A stretch of 64,000 nt of DNA from Lachnospiraceae bacterium (GCA_910575075.1 CAJTCY010000005.1:1-64000); one strand, 5' to 3'; numbered from the stretch's first letter, positions 45,430 through 53,858 are shown. Numbers and translations are program-made. Notes: generated by a model from the letters alone, not told the origin.

Positions 45430-46152
45430 ATGAAAATATATAATGCAGGTAACAGAGTTATGAATACATATCTTTATCGAATTAAAGATGGGTATGTAAT
45501 GATTGATACAGGATATGAAAATAGTTATCAGAAGTGTACTACATCTATGAAACGACAAGGAATTTCATGGGATGATGTTAAATATATTTTTCTAACACAC
45601 GCTCATGATGACCATGCAGGTTTTTTGAAAGAAGTATTGGATAAACATTCAAATATTACTTGTATTATAAGCAATAAGGCATTTCCTGTTTTAGCCAAAG
45701 GGCAAAATTCTTTCGAAGGAGGTTGCAGTAGTAAATTAGCATTGTTCTTCTGTTATATTATGAAAGTATTCGGTAATGGAAAACATCTTTTTCCTGCGAT
45801 AAATGAAACATATACAAATAGATTGCTTAGTATAACAAAAGATAATATTGCTGAAATAGAAAGAATATTGTCTGGCAAAATATTATTTACACCAGGACAT
45901 ACGGCAGACTCTATTTCTCTAAGGGTGCAAAACCTGATATTCTGTGGAGATGCCGCTATGAATGGCGTGCCAAGTCTACATAGGATAACGATATGGATAG
46001 AAAATAAAAAAGAGTTTGAAAATTCATGGCAGGTATTGTTGAACGAAAATGTAAAGTATATTTACCCAGCACATGGAAAACGATTTAGAAGCAGTGATTT
46101 GTATAAGTTCAAAACTAAAATCAATAAAAGTAAGCTATACACGTTGAAATGA
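45430..46152 (+). CDS. MBL-fold metallo-hydrolase
   Basis: 240 residues. The metal-binding motif is LTHAHDDHAG with downstream FTPGHTADS (His), IFCGDAAM (Asp) and IYPAHGKRF (His), a full two-metal set. The fold covers lactonases, thioesterases, nucleases and beta-lactamases. The closest look is the small general hydrolase group. No signal peptide. It stands alone behind its own promoter. Confidence 0.9.
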   Translation: MKIYNAGNRVMNTYLYRIKDGYVMIDTGYENSYQKCTTSMKRQGISWDDVKYIFLTHAHDDHAGFLKEVLDKHSNITCIISNKAFPVLAKGQNSFEGGCSSKLALFFCYIMKVFGNGKHLFPAINETYTNRLLSITKDNIAEIERILSGKILFTPGHTADSISLRVQNLIFCGDAAMNGVPSLHRITIWIENKKEFENSWQVLLNENVKYIYPAHGKRFRSSDLYKFKTKINKSKLYTLK

Positions 46153-46238
46153 TAATTACACCTCAGCTTCTAGTTTGCAGAACTGTAGCCACGGAAAAAC
46201 TGAATAACCGCTCCCCCAAAAAAGTAGCACACCGAAAC

Positions 46239-46268
46239 AGGAAATCAAGAAAAGGTTTCCTATTTTTT
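46239..46268 (+). terminator. Weak terminator
   Basis: AGGAAA (46239-46244) pairs with TTTCCT (46256-46261) followed by ATTTTTTT, about 90 bases past the metallo-hydrolase stop. Confidence 0.5.
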
Positions 46269-46357
46269 TGCGTCCAATTTGGCATTTTTGAAAATCGTCA
46301 GTATTATGCCGTGCAAGGGGGATAAAAAGAAATCTCTCCCCGTTTTGTCAATTCCTG

Positions 46358-46657
46358 TTAGGAAAACACGAAAGGAAATTCCGCTAAACATTGCCTGATT
46401 TTTCCTATCGTGCGTAGTAAGTAATAGAGGGGTAAATTTTGCCGCAGAGTTGGCAAAAGCCCCGCCCTCTCCGTCGAGGGTATCAGCGGAAAACCCACAC
46501 AGAGGAAGCCGCCACTTTCTAAGAGCAAGATTCTACCATAGTACCAAATTTCCCTCTTGGTTGCAAACCCCCTTTTCTGCGTCTGTTTCCTCTCTCCTTT
46601 GTAATTCGTATATCGGTAGATGACGCGCCATTTGTCGCCATCTTTGTATACAGCCAT
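46358..46657 (-). pseudogene. Tyrosine integrase, N-terminal remnant
   Basis: The ATG at 46657 has AAAGGAG upstream. The first 36 codons (MAVYKDGDKWRVIYRYTNYK, then RGFATKRE) are the arm-type DNA-binding domain of a transposon integrase. The frame then leaves the family at REIWYYGR and runs to a stop at 46358 without a catalytic domain. The excisionase gene before it is intact. Sequence after the break looks like an element end, so a deletion has removed the rest. Confidence 0.75.
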
Positions 46658-46805
46658 ATCCTCACGCTCCTTTCCCCAGGGCTGGTTGCAGAAACAAAAC
46701 CTCTGCCATCAGCCCCCAGTAATAATTTTAAAATTCCTACATTGTCTGTTGTAACATGACTTCTTATGGGAAAACTGCCCACTGAGCATAATTCCCTGCG
46801 GAAAA

Positions 46806-46985
46806 CTACTCGCTGTAACATAACTTCTTGCGGAAGAAATTTGTGTTCACCCTGCCTGTCACTGTCAGGTAGCCAAGCTCCCGCATTTCCGCATTCAGCT
46901 TCCGGACAACCTTGTAGGCATAGGATTTGGAAACGTTCAGCTCCTGCGCCACTTCTTCAACCGTCATGAAATTTTTGCCTTCCAT
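46806..46985 (-). CDS. Excisionase-like DNA-binding protein
   Basis: 59 residues from the ATG at 46985 (AAGGGGGG upstream). MTVEEVAQELNVSKSYAYKV is a MerR/excisionase-type helix-turn-helix; the tail is basic. Such proteins direct an integrase to excise its element and sit just before the integrase gene, as here. With the integrase destroyed it is probably without function. Confidence 0.85.
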   Translation of the reverse strand: MEGKNFMTVEEVAQELNVSKSYAYKVVRKLNAEMRELGYLTVTGRVNTNFFRKKLCYSE

Positions 46986-47122
46986 TATCGCATTCCCCCC
47001 TTTCCCTCTTTTATTCCTGATTCCACTGCCTGCCCCATAAATCTGCCTTTCTTCCAAGCCAGCAGTTTTTACTTGCAGTCCCAAATATAACTAAATTTGT
47101 TTGTTTAGTCTATGTACTTCTT

Positions 47123-47241
47123 ATATTACTAAACTCACTAATTTAAGTCAATAGTTTTTCAGAAAAATCTTAAATTATTTTATTTAACTTCCACTTGCTA
47201 TCTTTGCCGCGCCATGCTATACTGTACCCAACAAATTTGTT
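47123..47241. promoter_or_regulatory. Divergent promoters of excisionase and XRE genes
   Basis: Minus strand: TTGACT (47146-47151), 17 bases, TAATAT (47123-47128). Plus strand: TTGCTA (47195-47200), 17 bases, TATACT (47218-47223). A palindrome AACAAATTTGTT at 47230-47241 follows the plus -10 box, and a related AAATTTGTTTGTTT lies by the minus promoter. This fits control of both sides by the XRE protein. Confidence 0.72.
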
Positions 47242-47312
47242 TAACTGTCTAGCCACAGCAAAATTGCACTGACATGGCTAAATACAAAATCCAACTACAC
47301 GGAGGTTTACTT

Positions 47313-47831
47313 ATGGCAATCGGAAAGCGTATCAAATTTTTCCGCAACAGGAAGAACCTGACGCAGAAACAGCTTGGCGAACGGCTCGGCTTTCTGGGCA
47401 GGACTTCCGACGTGCGCATGGCGCAGTATGAATCGGAGGCAAGAATCCCCAAACAGAACCTTGTGAAAGAAATGGCGGGCATACTCGGCGTCAGCCCCCA
47501 CGCACTGACAGTGCCGGACATCGACACATACATTGGTTTTTTACATACCCTCTTTGCATTAGAGGACATATATGGATTCCGAATAACTGAAAAAGACGGC
47601 CTTATCTGCCTTTGCCGGGATTCTTCCAGTTCTTCCCCCGTTGACACGGTCAGCTCCATGCTCCAGGAATGGCAGCAGCAGGCAGAAAGACTTGAAAACG
47701 GTGAAATCAGCAGGGAAGAATATGACGAATGGCGTTACCGATACCCGGAACTGAATGCCAGCCAGCATTGGGCAAAGACGCCTTCTAAAGAAATGAGTGA
47801 TTACCTCATAGAGAAATCTGAGGAAACGTAA
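47313..47831 (+). CDS. XRE family repressor of a mobile element
   Basis: 172 residues from the ATG at 47313, with ACGGAGG upstream. Helix-turn-helix at 5-60 (RKNLTQKQLGERLGFLGR, then KQNLVKEMAGILGVSP). The rest is helical and Ser-rich with no protease or ligand domain I can name. It faces the excisionase gene across shared operators, as in element immunity repressors. Confidence 0.88.
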   Translation: MAIGKRIKFFRNRKNLTQKQLGERLGFLGRTSDVRMAQYESEARIPKQNLVKEMAGILGVSPHALTVPDIDTYIGFLHTLFALEDIYGFRITEKDGLICLCRDSSSSSPVDTVSSMLQEWQQQAERLENGEISREEYDEWRYRYPELNASQHWAKTPSKEMSDYLIEKSEET

Positions 47832-47853
47832 AAGAAACATACAATAAGAAAAA

Positions 47854-47894
47854 CCTTGCTGATATTCAGTTTTCAACTCTGAAAATCAGCAAGG
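47854..47894 (+). terminator. Hairpin after the XRE gene
   Basis: CCTTGCTGAT (47854-47863) pairs with ATCAGCAAGG (47885-47894), with inner pairing of TTCAG and CTGAA. No long T-run follows; moderate terminator. Confidence 0.55.
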
Positions 47895-48187
47895 AATCTT
47901 CCATTGTGCTATATTGAAATGTGTAAATCATTCTCTGAATGAGAAAAAGTGTTGCCAAAACGTTGCCAGTAACTAAGCTATTTTGTTTGAAACCAGCATT
48001 AATACTGGGTTTTCTTGATTCATCGAATTATTCGAACTCCCTATAACCATAACATAATTGTTAAATACTTGATTACTTTTTAAGGATTTTTATAGCCATA
48101 TTATCCATATTTTACGCCTTATTTACAGTTTCAGAGCAAACAGGTATCATACGGGTATCATAGATTTTCTTCTTGACTGCCATATCT
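47895..48187. other. Gap with short direct repeats, possible element end
   Basis: No gene is seen. GTTGCCA occurs twice within 20 bases near 47953-47970, and GGTATCATA occurs twice at about 48142-48161. Short repeats like these flank the crossover sites of tyrosine integrases, so this may be an old attachment region of the element whose integrase is broken at 46.6 kb. Confidence 0.35.
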
Positions 48188-48207
48188 ACATGGTTCTAGC
48201 ACCATAT
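48188..48207. repeat. Near-palindrome ATGGTTCTAGCACCAT
   Basis: A 20-base near-palindrome centred on CTAG, with one mismatched pair in the core. A perfect version is at 49950-49969. The two enclose the toxin-antitoxin, tautomerase and YjdF genes. Confidence 0.5.
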
Positions 48208-48232
48208 AATATTGTATTTACAAGAGAATCTG

Positions 48233-48700
48233 TTATCTCTGTCGTAATTTTTCTAGTATAGCCATAACATTCGGCTGTGTTGGCGTAAACTTCACACCAC
48301 GTTTCAGCATACCCATGACTTTCTTTGCCTTCTGCTCAACCTCTTTAGCCGTATGTTCACTTGTTAGCATCAGATGATTTCCGGCTATGGTATACTCTCG
48401 TTCTATATATTCCTCGGTTATTGGAAACATATCCTGTATCAGAAATGCACTTTCCCGGTCATCATCCAGTTTTACAATATGGAGAATATCGCAAGGTTTT
48501 CCTGCTTTTTCTTTCTTTTCCATAATGCTCTTATATTTATCAATCCGGCTGGATAAAGGTACCATCCAGTATATGCCTATGCTTGTATCTTCAAAGCAAT
48601 AATAATGCGGTCTGTTCCCTGCCTTATTTCCTTTGAGGTACGGATCAGACATATCCTCAAAAAATTTGTCCTTAATAACATAAAATCCTGTTTTCTTCAT
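48233..48700 (-). CDS. Type III toxin, ToxN/CptN-like endoribonuclease
   Basis: 155 residues from the ATG at 48700. The opening TGFYVIKDKFFEDMSDPYLK followed by RPHYYCFEDTSIGIYWMVPL and SSRIDKYKSI is the known signature of the ToxN/AbiQ/CptN group. ILHIVKLDDDRESAFLIQDM and the basic HTAKEVEQKAKKVMG segment complete it. These toxins cut RNA and are held inactive by a repeat RNA made just upstream. That RNA and its terminator are present, so the system looks intact. Confidence 0.88.
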   Translation of the reverse strand: MKKTGFYVIKDKFFEDMSDPYLKGNKAGNRPHYYCFEDTSIGIYWMVPLSSRIDKYKSIMEKKEKAGKPCDILHIVKLDDDRESAFLIQDMFPITEEYIEREYTIAGNHLMLTSEHTAKEVEQKAKKVMGMLKRGVKFTPTQPNVMAILEKLRQR

Positions 48701-48725
48701 TCGCTCCGTCCTCACTATGTAAAAA

Positions 48726-48859
48726 GTCCCCCACCCTGCGGCGAAGGACTATACTTTCGACCCAACCACTTATATACCGCATATTGGTCAGCGGTAAACT
48801 TTCAACCCGACCATTTATATACCACATATCGGTCAGTGGTAAACTTTCTTTGTACCTAC
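48726..48859 (-). ncRNA. Type III antitoxin repeat RNA with terminator
   Basis: On the minus strand two 45-base tandem units, 48803-48847 and 48758-48802, differ at only a few positions. Each starts AAAGTTTACC and ends GGTCGGGTTG or GGTTGGGTCG. A third unit begins AAAGTAT and runs into a terminator hairpin (48726-48749, ten pairs with G-T wobbles) followed by TTTTT. The toxin start lies 25 bases further on. This is the standard type III layout: promoter, repeat RNA, leaky terminator, toxin. Confidence 0.85.
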
Positions 48860-48902
48860 ATTCTAGCAAGTGCAAAGAGGAAAGTCAATAGAACTTTCCT
48901 CT
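48860..48902 (-). promoter_or_regulatory. Promoter of the antitoxin RNA
   Basis: Minus strand TTGACT (48883-48888), 17-base spacer, TAGAAT (48860-48865), about 12 bases before the first repeat. A perfect 10-bp inverted repeat (48876-48885 with 48893-48902) overlaps the -35 box and may be a regulator site. Confidence 0.75.
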
Positions 48903-49030
48903 AAAATTTTATGTCAATATCACATAACTTATGCTAAATTTAAAAATTTTGTCCAAAATTTAATATATTCTCTCATTTCTTGTGATTGATCACTCATAAT
49001 ACTTATTCCTCTCATTTCACATATCACAAA

Positions 49031-49240
49031 CTATTGATGTTTCTTTACATATTCTTCCTTGACTATATCAATCGTTTTCCCACCAATTCCAAAATTTTTA
49101 TCAGATACCTCTTTAATCGTGGTAACAAAAAACTCCTGTGGAACTTTCATAATCTCAGAAGACACTTCTGTTAGGCGCTTAATCAACAACTCCTTTTGCT
49201 CGTCTGATAATGCTCCACTTTCGACCGTAATATATGGCAT
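49031..49240 (-). CDS. 4-oxalocrotonate tautomerase family protein
   Basis: 69 residues from the ATG at 49240 with GTGAGG upstream. After removal of Met, the catalytic Pro1 is exposed (PYITVESGALSDEQKELLIK), and the family segment FFVTTIKEVSDKNFGIGG follows. Such small enzymes move double bonds in keto-acids, but the natural substrate is unknown in most gut bacteria. Stand-alone gene. Confidence 0.85.
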   Translation of the reverse strand: MPYITVESGALSDEQKELLIKRLTEVSSEIMKVPQEFFVTTIKEVSDKNFGIGGKTIDIVKEEYVKKHQ

Positions 49241-49289
49241 TTCCATTTTCCTCACTTTCACTTATAAATCCAGCACAATTGGAACAATA

Positions 49290-49706
49290 TTATCTACCCC
49301 TATGCTTTTCTTTCCTTTTCTGCTGTTTCAGTTCAAACTGCCGCTGTTTCTCCGCTTCCCGTTGTTCCCTACTTACAGTTTTGCGTTCGATTTTCAATTG
49401 CTCCTGCTGTAACTTCAAAGCCTGTTGTGACTTTGTTCCTATCCCAATATTCTGTATCTGTTTTCGTACTTCACGCTGTACCCGTTTAGGATTTCGACCT
49501 ACTTCTTTTACATCAGTTGCCACAGCCGGACTAAATCGTAACCGGCAGTAATTTTTCAAAACGAAATCACATATTTCATAGTCTTTTGGTTCTGCACCAA
49601 ATGTAATCTTACATACAGATAGCTTTCCGTCTGATACACATTCAAACACTCCAACCCAAAATGGTTCTTCAAAAAATACTGTCAGCTTTCCCGAAACTTT
49701 GTCCAT
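49290..49706 (-). CDS. yjdF: YjdF family protein (DUF2992)
   Basis: 138 residues. The N-terminal domain (SGKLTVFFEEPFWVGVFECV, then ICDFVLKNYCRLRFSP) and the highly basic, glutamine-rich C-terminal helix (REQREAEKQRQFELKQQKR) match YjdF. The function is not settled. In many Firmicutes its message begins with the yjdF-motif RNA, which responds to azaaromatic compounds, and a similar structured leader is present here. Confidence 0.88.
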   Translation of the reverse strand: MDKVSGKLTVFFEEPFWVGVFECVSDGKLSVCKITFGAEPKDYEICDFVLKNYCRLRFSPAVATDVKEVGRNPKRVQREVRKQIQNIGIGTKSQQALKLQQEQLKIERKTVSREQREAEKQRQFELKQQKRKEKHRGR

Positions 49707-49742
49707 GACAATTCCTCCTTAAAATAATTGTAATGAACAAAG

Positions 49743-49840
49743 AACGGACGACCCTAAGGAGGGAGGGCTACTTACACCAAATCGGTGCGACTGGACTACC
49801 TACCAGTTCTGCAAGATTGCCTTGCGTTGTGTTTTTATCT
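49743..49840 (-). ncRNA. Probable yjdF-motif riboswitch
   Basis: The minus-strand leader of yjdF shows four stacked hairpins: GCAAG/CTTGC (near 49812-49826), ACTGG/CCAGT (near 49789-49808), CACCG/TGGTG (near 49775-49788) and CCCT/AGGG (near 49751-49770). AGGGTCGTCCG lies before the ribosome site. Dense structure directly upstream of yjdF is what the yjdF riboswitch shows. I identify it by gene context and layout, not by a covariance search. Confidence 0.65.
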
Positions 49841-49949
49841 TTGCACTTATATATTACCATATAACCACTCATTTTTCCATAAAAATGTGGCAATCAGCTT
49901 AATACTGTGTACTGCCATGCTATTTTCTTTTCCTTATCCGAATTAACTT

Positions 49950-49969
49950 ACATGGTGCTAGCACCATGT
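49950..49969. repeat. Perfect 20-bp palindrome
   Basis: ACATGGTGCTAGCACCATGT is fully palindromic. A near copy is at 48188-48207, and CATGGTGCTAG also occurs inside the palindromic element at 367-377. Confidence 0.6.
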
Positions 49970-50028
49970 TAAAATCATTATCAAGGGAAATATCAATCTA
50001 TTGCTTTTACCTACTCTAATCAACAAAT

Positions 50029-50414
50029 TCATATCTTTAAACTATACTTCTGCAAGATATAAATTTGATTATCTCGTTTATCCTGCTTTTCTTCTGTTCC
50101 AATAAGCTGAAAGCCCAACGATAAAGCTAATCCTATTGAAGCTTTGTTACTATCCCTTGTGGAATAAATAAACTCTTTCGCCCCAAATTCTTCTTTACAG
50201 TATCGTATCAGACATAAAAGAATCTGCTTACCATATCCTCTTCCTACAAATTTGGAACCAAGACATATCCCCGCCGCTTCTTCCTCGCTTGTGGTAACCT
50301 TCCACGCCATATATCTTGCGCTTTCCGGTTGCGACCAAACATTTCTATACATGGTTTCCCAATCTGAAAATTTCGCTTTATCAAGAAATAAATCTTTTGT
50401 TTCAAGCTTCTTTT
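50029..50414 (-). pseudogene. GNAT acetyltransferase with internal deletion
   Basis: The frame opens right after the MobC-like stop with KKKLETKDLFLDKAKFSDWE and continues through RNVWSQPESARYMAWKV to TSEEEAAGICLGSKFVGRGY. In intact relatives about 40 residues separate TTSEEEA from AGICLG, so the central strands are lost. There is also no ATG; the expected start codon reads ATA. The C-terminus (SLGFQLIGTEEK) is intact. Confidence 0.7.
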
Positions 50415-50750
50415 TTATTCACCATTCTCATCTTCTCCTTTCAGACCGCCGAGGATAACGGCAATCAATTCGATAGTGTCAAGCAGTTCCGCATCCATAC
50501 CGTTTCCCGCTTCAATCCTCTGTAATTCTTCCAGAACGGCAACAAGCTCATTGCGTAATGCCTTATACACCCTCGGATTACCCTGCACAACTACGTCTTG
50601 ACACAAGAGCCGCCTTGTAATATACTCCTGCTTAGTAAGCCCCGAAAGCCGCACCGCTTTATCAATCTGCTCATCTTCTTCGGGAGATACCCGAAAGGCA
50701 ACAGTCTTGTTTCTCCAACGCTTACAGTTGTCTAAATTTTTTGCCGACAT
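50415..50750 (-). CDS. MobC-like relaxosome accessory protein
   Basis: 111 residues. NKTVAFRVSPEEDEQIDKAV, then LTKQEYITRRLLC, is the ribbon-helix-helix opening of MobC/plasmid mobilization proteins, followed by a helical half. It starts one base after the stop of the broken integrase gene, so the two were co-transcribed in the outer element. Confidence 0.8.
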   Translation of the reverse strand: MSAKNLDNCKRWRNKTVAFRVSPEEDEQIDKAVRLSGLTKQEYITRRLLCQDVVVQGNPRVYKALRNELVAVLEELQRIEAGNGMDAELLDTIELIAVILGGLKGEDENGE

Positions 50751-50751
50751 A

Positions 50752-50913
50752 TCAAAAATCCCCCTTTCCCAAATCGTCTAACCTGTCCGCCATCTCTGCC
50801 TGTTTTGACGGAAACAAATGTGCATATCTATAAGTGATTTCTATGCTCTCATGACCCACACGGTCAGCAATCGCCACCGCTGAAAAGCCCATATCAATCA
50901 ATAAGCTGATATG
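50752..50913 (-). pseudogene. Tyrosine integrase, C-terminal half
   Basis: From the CAT codon at 50911-50913 the frame reads HISLLIDMGFSAVAIADRVG, then HESIEITYRYAHLFPS, holding the last catalytic His and the Tyr nucleophile. The codons before it (LERGT) belong to the inserted element. The N-terminal half of the same gene, ending DLRHSH, lies at 63777 and beyond on the same strand. Joined at the shared CAT codon the frame is continuous. Confidence 0.85.
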
Positions 50914-50988
50914 AGTACCTCGTTCTAAAGGGTATTTATAGGACAAGATGATGAAAATATTAGAAATCGGCACATTTATGGAATACTT

Positions 50989-51032
50989 AAAAAGAACGAT
51001 TCTGACATCTACCTTTCAGAATCGTTCTTTTT
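50989..51032. terminator. Strong bidirectional terminator at the element end
   Basis: A perfect 17-bp stem (50989-51005 with 51016-51032) with A and T runs at its base. It insulates the surface operon from the outer integrase/mobC genes. Confidence 0.85.
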
Positions 51033-51084
51033 AAATTTTCTACCGCTTTTTTCCATCAAGTCCTTACTGGCATATCATTTTTTC

Positions 51085-51987
51085 TTATACATGTGCAATC
51101 CCATCAAAATACAACATACCTTTTTTTAATTCTATATAACCCCATTTTCCCTTTTTGTTTTTTATCTTAAAATAGACTTTTTTATTTTTAATGCAATATA
51201 GGCTACCTGAAGGAATCTTCTCTCCCTTTTTTATCGTAAAGGCTTTCTTCTTTCCACCCATCTGAGTATATGCTGTCACATTCTTCTTTAAAATAACCGG
51301 TATATCCCATTCTTCGGCAATGTCAAGAATTGCATATGATTTTGAAAATATTTGAACAAATTTACCATTTTTTAACCTTAATCCTGCCTTCACATGCAAA
51401 CAGTCATCATAATAATCATCTAGCTCGCTTTGCTGCATACCAACACAAACCCTTGCATAAATCTCATTTTTTCCATTTGTCGTAAGATAAGAATCGCCTT
51501 TTATCCCATGCAGTGACATCACGTTTGTAAAATTTTTCTTAAATGCTTTTGCAATATCTTGTTTACGTTTCGCTTTTCCATTGGCATACTGGTAATAATA
51601 AATATGTTCCATATTTGACGCCCAGGCACCTTTATATCCTGTACCGCCCCACCCTTCAATAATCAAAAGCTCCATCTGCTTATCTTTTTTATCCACATCA
51701 GTAACCATAACTCTCACCTCTTTGCCATTACTGCTGTATATTTTTTTACTGTTTATGGTCACTGTGGCTTTCAAATCATATGTGATAACATATCCTTCCT
51801 TACGTTCCGTTTTTGAAACACTTACCTTTATGGATTCCTTTTTCCCTTTTTGGTCAAGATTATAATGATATGTTTTTGATTCCTTCAATGTCTGGCAGAC
51901 ATTTTTACCTGCCGCATTGCTTCTTACCGGGAAAAATACTATAACCGCTATTAATGCCATTCCAAATAAATTTAATAACTTGCGCAT
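51085..51987 (-). CDS. Secreted SH3-like protein of surface operon
   Basis: 300 residues. The signal peptide MRKLLNLFGMALIAVIVFFP ends near SNA-AGK. The mature part is beta-rich. The C-terminal 60 residues (KKAFTIKKGEKIPSGSLYCI, then FKIKNKKGKWGYIEL) resemble an SH3b-like wall-binding domain. It starts 18 bases after the BspA-like gene and must share its transcript, so it would switch on and off with it. No enzymatic motif is visible. Confidence 0.7.
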   Translation of the reverse strand: MRKLLNLFGMALIAVIVFFPVRSNAAGKNVCQTLKESKTYHYNLDQKGKKESIKVSVSKTERKEGYVITYDLKATVTINSKKIYSSNGKEVRVMVTDVDKKDKQMELLIIEGWGGTGYKGAWASNMEHIYYYQYANGKAKRKQDIAKAFKKNFTNVMSLHGIKGDSYLTTNGKNEIYARVCVGMQQSELDDYYDDCLHVKAGLRLKNGKFVQIFSKSYAILDIAEEWDIPVILKKNVTAYTQMGGKKKAFTIKKGEKIPSGSLYCIKNKKVYFKIKNKKGKWGYIELKKGMLYFDGIAHV

Positions 51988-52005
51988 CTTCTTCCTCTCC
52001 TTTTC

Positions 52006-53829
52006 TTACTTTTTTGTAGTTATATTCCTCACTTTTGACCAATTTGAATAATATTTCTTCCCTTTCACCGTCTTATATGTCCGAATCCGAATGTAGTATT
52101 TCTTATTCGCTCTCAATTTACTTACTGATTTTGAAGTTGTCTTATTCTTGCCAATCGGGACAATCTTCGTGTTCTTCTTAGAAAATTTGCTGTCCGTGGA
52201 GCAGGCAATCTCATAGCCTGTCGTCTGTGCTAGCTGTTTCTTCCATTTTACAGTTAAGCCTTTTTTCTTAGGAGTTACTTTGGATATGGACGTACCTTTA
52301 GGGACAATGGTAAAAGTCTTTTTTACTGTGCCGCTATAATTGCCTTTGAAATTAATGGTTACCGTATACTGCCCCACATTTTTCACGTTCTTGGGATAGG
52401 ATACGGTGTAATCCGTATTATTCTTTAATGCCTTTCCCTTGCTGTCCTTGACGGTGACGGAAGGTTTCTGGTTCCTGTTATTGTAGGTGAAGCTTGTCTT
52501 TGAAAGATTTATGCTTTGGGGAGCGTAAATTGTGGTTGTGGTTTTGTCCCCGCATCTAGCGCAAATCTTGGTGACAGAGCCGTCTTTTCCGATGGAAGCA
52601 GCGGATATTCTGGTGACGTACGAATGGATATGTACGCCTCCACTCATATAACGGTAAGAAATGTTGTATTTCTTCGCATATGTTTCTGCGTAGCTTCCCA
52701 CAGTTACAAGCAGGGTGAAATCTTCATGGCAATTAGAAAAAGCACTATCATCAATACTGATGACACTTTCTGGCATTGTAATACTCGTCAGATTTTCACA
52801 GTCCTCAAATGCTTTATACCCAATACTGGTAACTCCTTCTGGAATTATGATATTTGTTAGACCATCACAACTATAAAAGGCTTTATACCCGATACTAGTA
52901 ACCCCTTCTGGAATTATAATATTTGTCAGACCATCACAACCATAAAAAGCTTCATCTCCAATACTTGTGACTCCTTCTGGAATATATGTATTTTTACAGC
53001 CAGAAATTAACATATTGGTTTCAGTTTCAATTATTGCGTTACAATCATTCCTACTGTCATATGTTTGATTCCCTCCTGCTACAACTATATGTTCCAGTTC
53101 AGGAAAAGCAAATTCTCCGATACTTGCGACTCCCTTTGGAATTGTGATGCTAGTAAAACCACATTGAGTAAAAGCTTTATACCCGATACTTGTCACACTT
53201 TCTGGAATTGTAATACCGGAAAGACTACTGCAATTCATAAAAGATTCCTGTCCGATACTAGTAACCCCCTCTGGAATTGTGATACTCTTCAAACTATTAC
53301 AATCATTAAAAGCCCCAACCCCGATACTGATAACTCCTTTGGGAATTGCAAAGTTCTTCAAATTACTACAATCTTTAAACGTATAATCCTCGATAATGGC
53401 AATTCCCTCTGGAATTACAATGTTCGTTAGACTGCTACACCCAGCAAAAGCTGCCCACCCGATACTGGTGACGCTCGTTGGAATCGAGATACTTTCCAAG
53501 TTACTACAATTACCGAAAGCCGCCTTCCCGATACTGGTGACTCCCTCTGGAATTGTGATGCTTATGAGAGCATAGTGAACACCAAAAGCCCCATCCCCTA
53601 TACTAGTAACTCCCTCTGGAATCACCACATCCCCGCCACCTCCGGTATATCTTACAAGAACCCCATTTTTTATCTGAAATTCCGCCTCGTTTCCTTTACT
53701 TTCCTGCGCTCCCTTTGTTTCTTCCTGCTGTTCTGTTGCCGGGCTTTGTGCCCTGGTGTCTGTTACCAGGAGATTGCAACATACCGTTGTCACTGCAAGC
53801 AAAATGCACATTAATTTCTTCTTGTTCAT
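52006..53829 (-). CDS. BspA-like leucine-rich-repeat surface protein
   Basis: 607 residues from the ATG at 53829, nine bases after GGAGG. A signal peptide ends near TRAQSP. About eleven LRR_5 repeats of the type IPEGVTSIGxxAFxxC cover residues 65-390. A cysteine-containing linker (SVTKICARCGDKTTTT) leads to an Ig-like and a C-terminal fibronectin III-like domain (TGYEIACSTDSKFSKK, then YYIRIRTYKTVKGKKYY). BspA-type proteins bind host cells, matrix or other bacteria. There is no LPXTG. Its start is 30 bases from an inverted repeat beside a serine invertase gene, so its expression is probably phase-variable. Confidence 0.88.
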   Translation of the reverse strand: MNKKKLMCILLAVTTVCCNLLVTDTRAQSPATEQQEETKGAQESKGNEAEFQIKNGVLVRYTGGGGDVVIPEGVTSIGDGAFGVHYALISITIPEGVTSIGKAAFGNCSNLESISIPTSVTSIGWAAFAGCSSLTNIVIPEGIAIIEDYTFKDCSNLKNFAIPKGVISIGVGAFNDCNSLKSITIPEGVTSIGQESFMNCSSLSGITIPESVTSIGYKAFTQCGFTSITIPKGVASIGEFAFPELEHIVVAGGNQTYDSRNDCNAIIETETNMLISGCKNTYIPEGVTSIGDEAFYGCDGLTNIIIPEGVTSIGYKAFYSCDGLTNIIIPEGVTSIGYKAFEDCENLTSITMPESVISIDDSAFSNCHEDFTLLVTVGSYAETYAKKYNISYRYMSGGVHIHSYVTRISAASIGKDGSVTKICARCGDKTTTTIYAPQSINLSKTSFTYNNRNQKPSVTVKDSKGKALKNNTDYTVSYPKNVKNVGQYTVTINFKGNYSGTVKKTFTIVPKGTSISKVTPKKKGLTVKWKKQLAQTTGYEIACSTDSKFSKKNTKIVPIGKNKTTSKSVSKLRANKKYYIRIRTYKTVKGKKYYSNWSKVRNITTKK

Positions 53830-53858
53830 AAACATCTTCCTCCATAATTCATAATATT

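Noticed and set aside
48022-48040. TTCGAA-containing stretch as the T-arm of a tRNA
   Set aside because: No acceptor, D or anticodon arms can be folded around it on either strand.
48758-48847. The 45-base tandem repeats as a small CRISPR array
   Set aside because: The units are contiguous with no spacers, are not flanked by cas genes, and fit the repeat RNA of the adjacent type III toxin.
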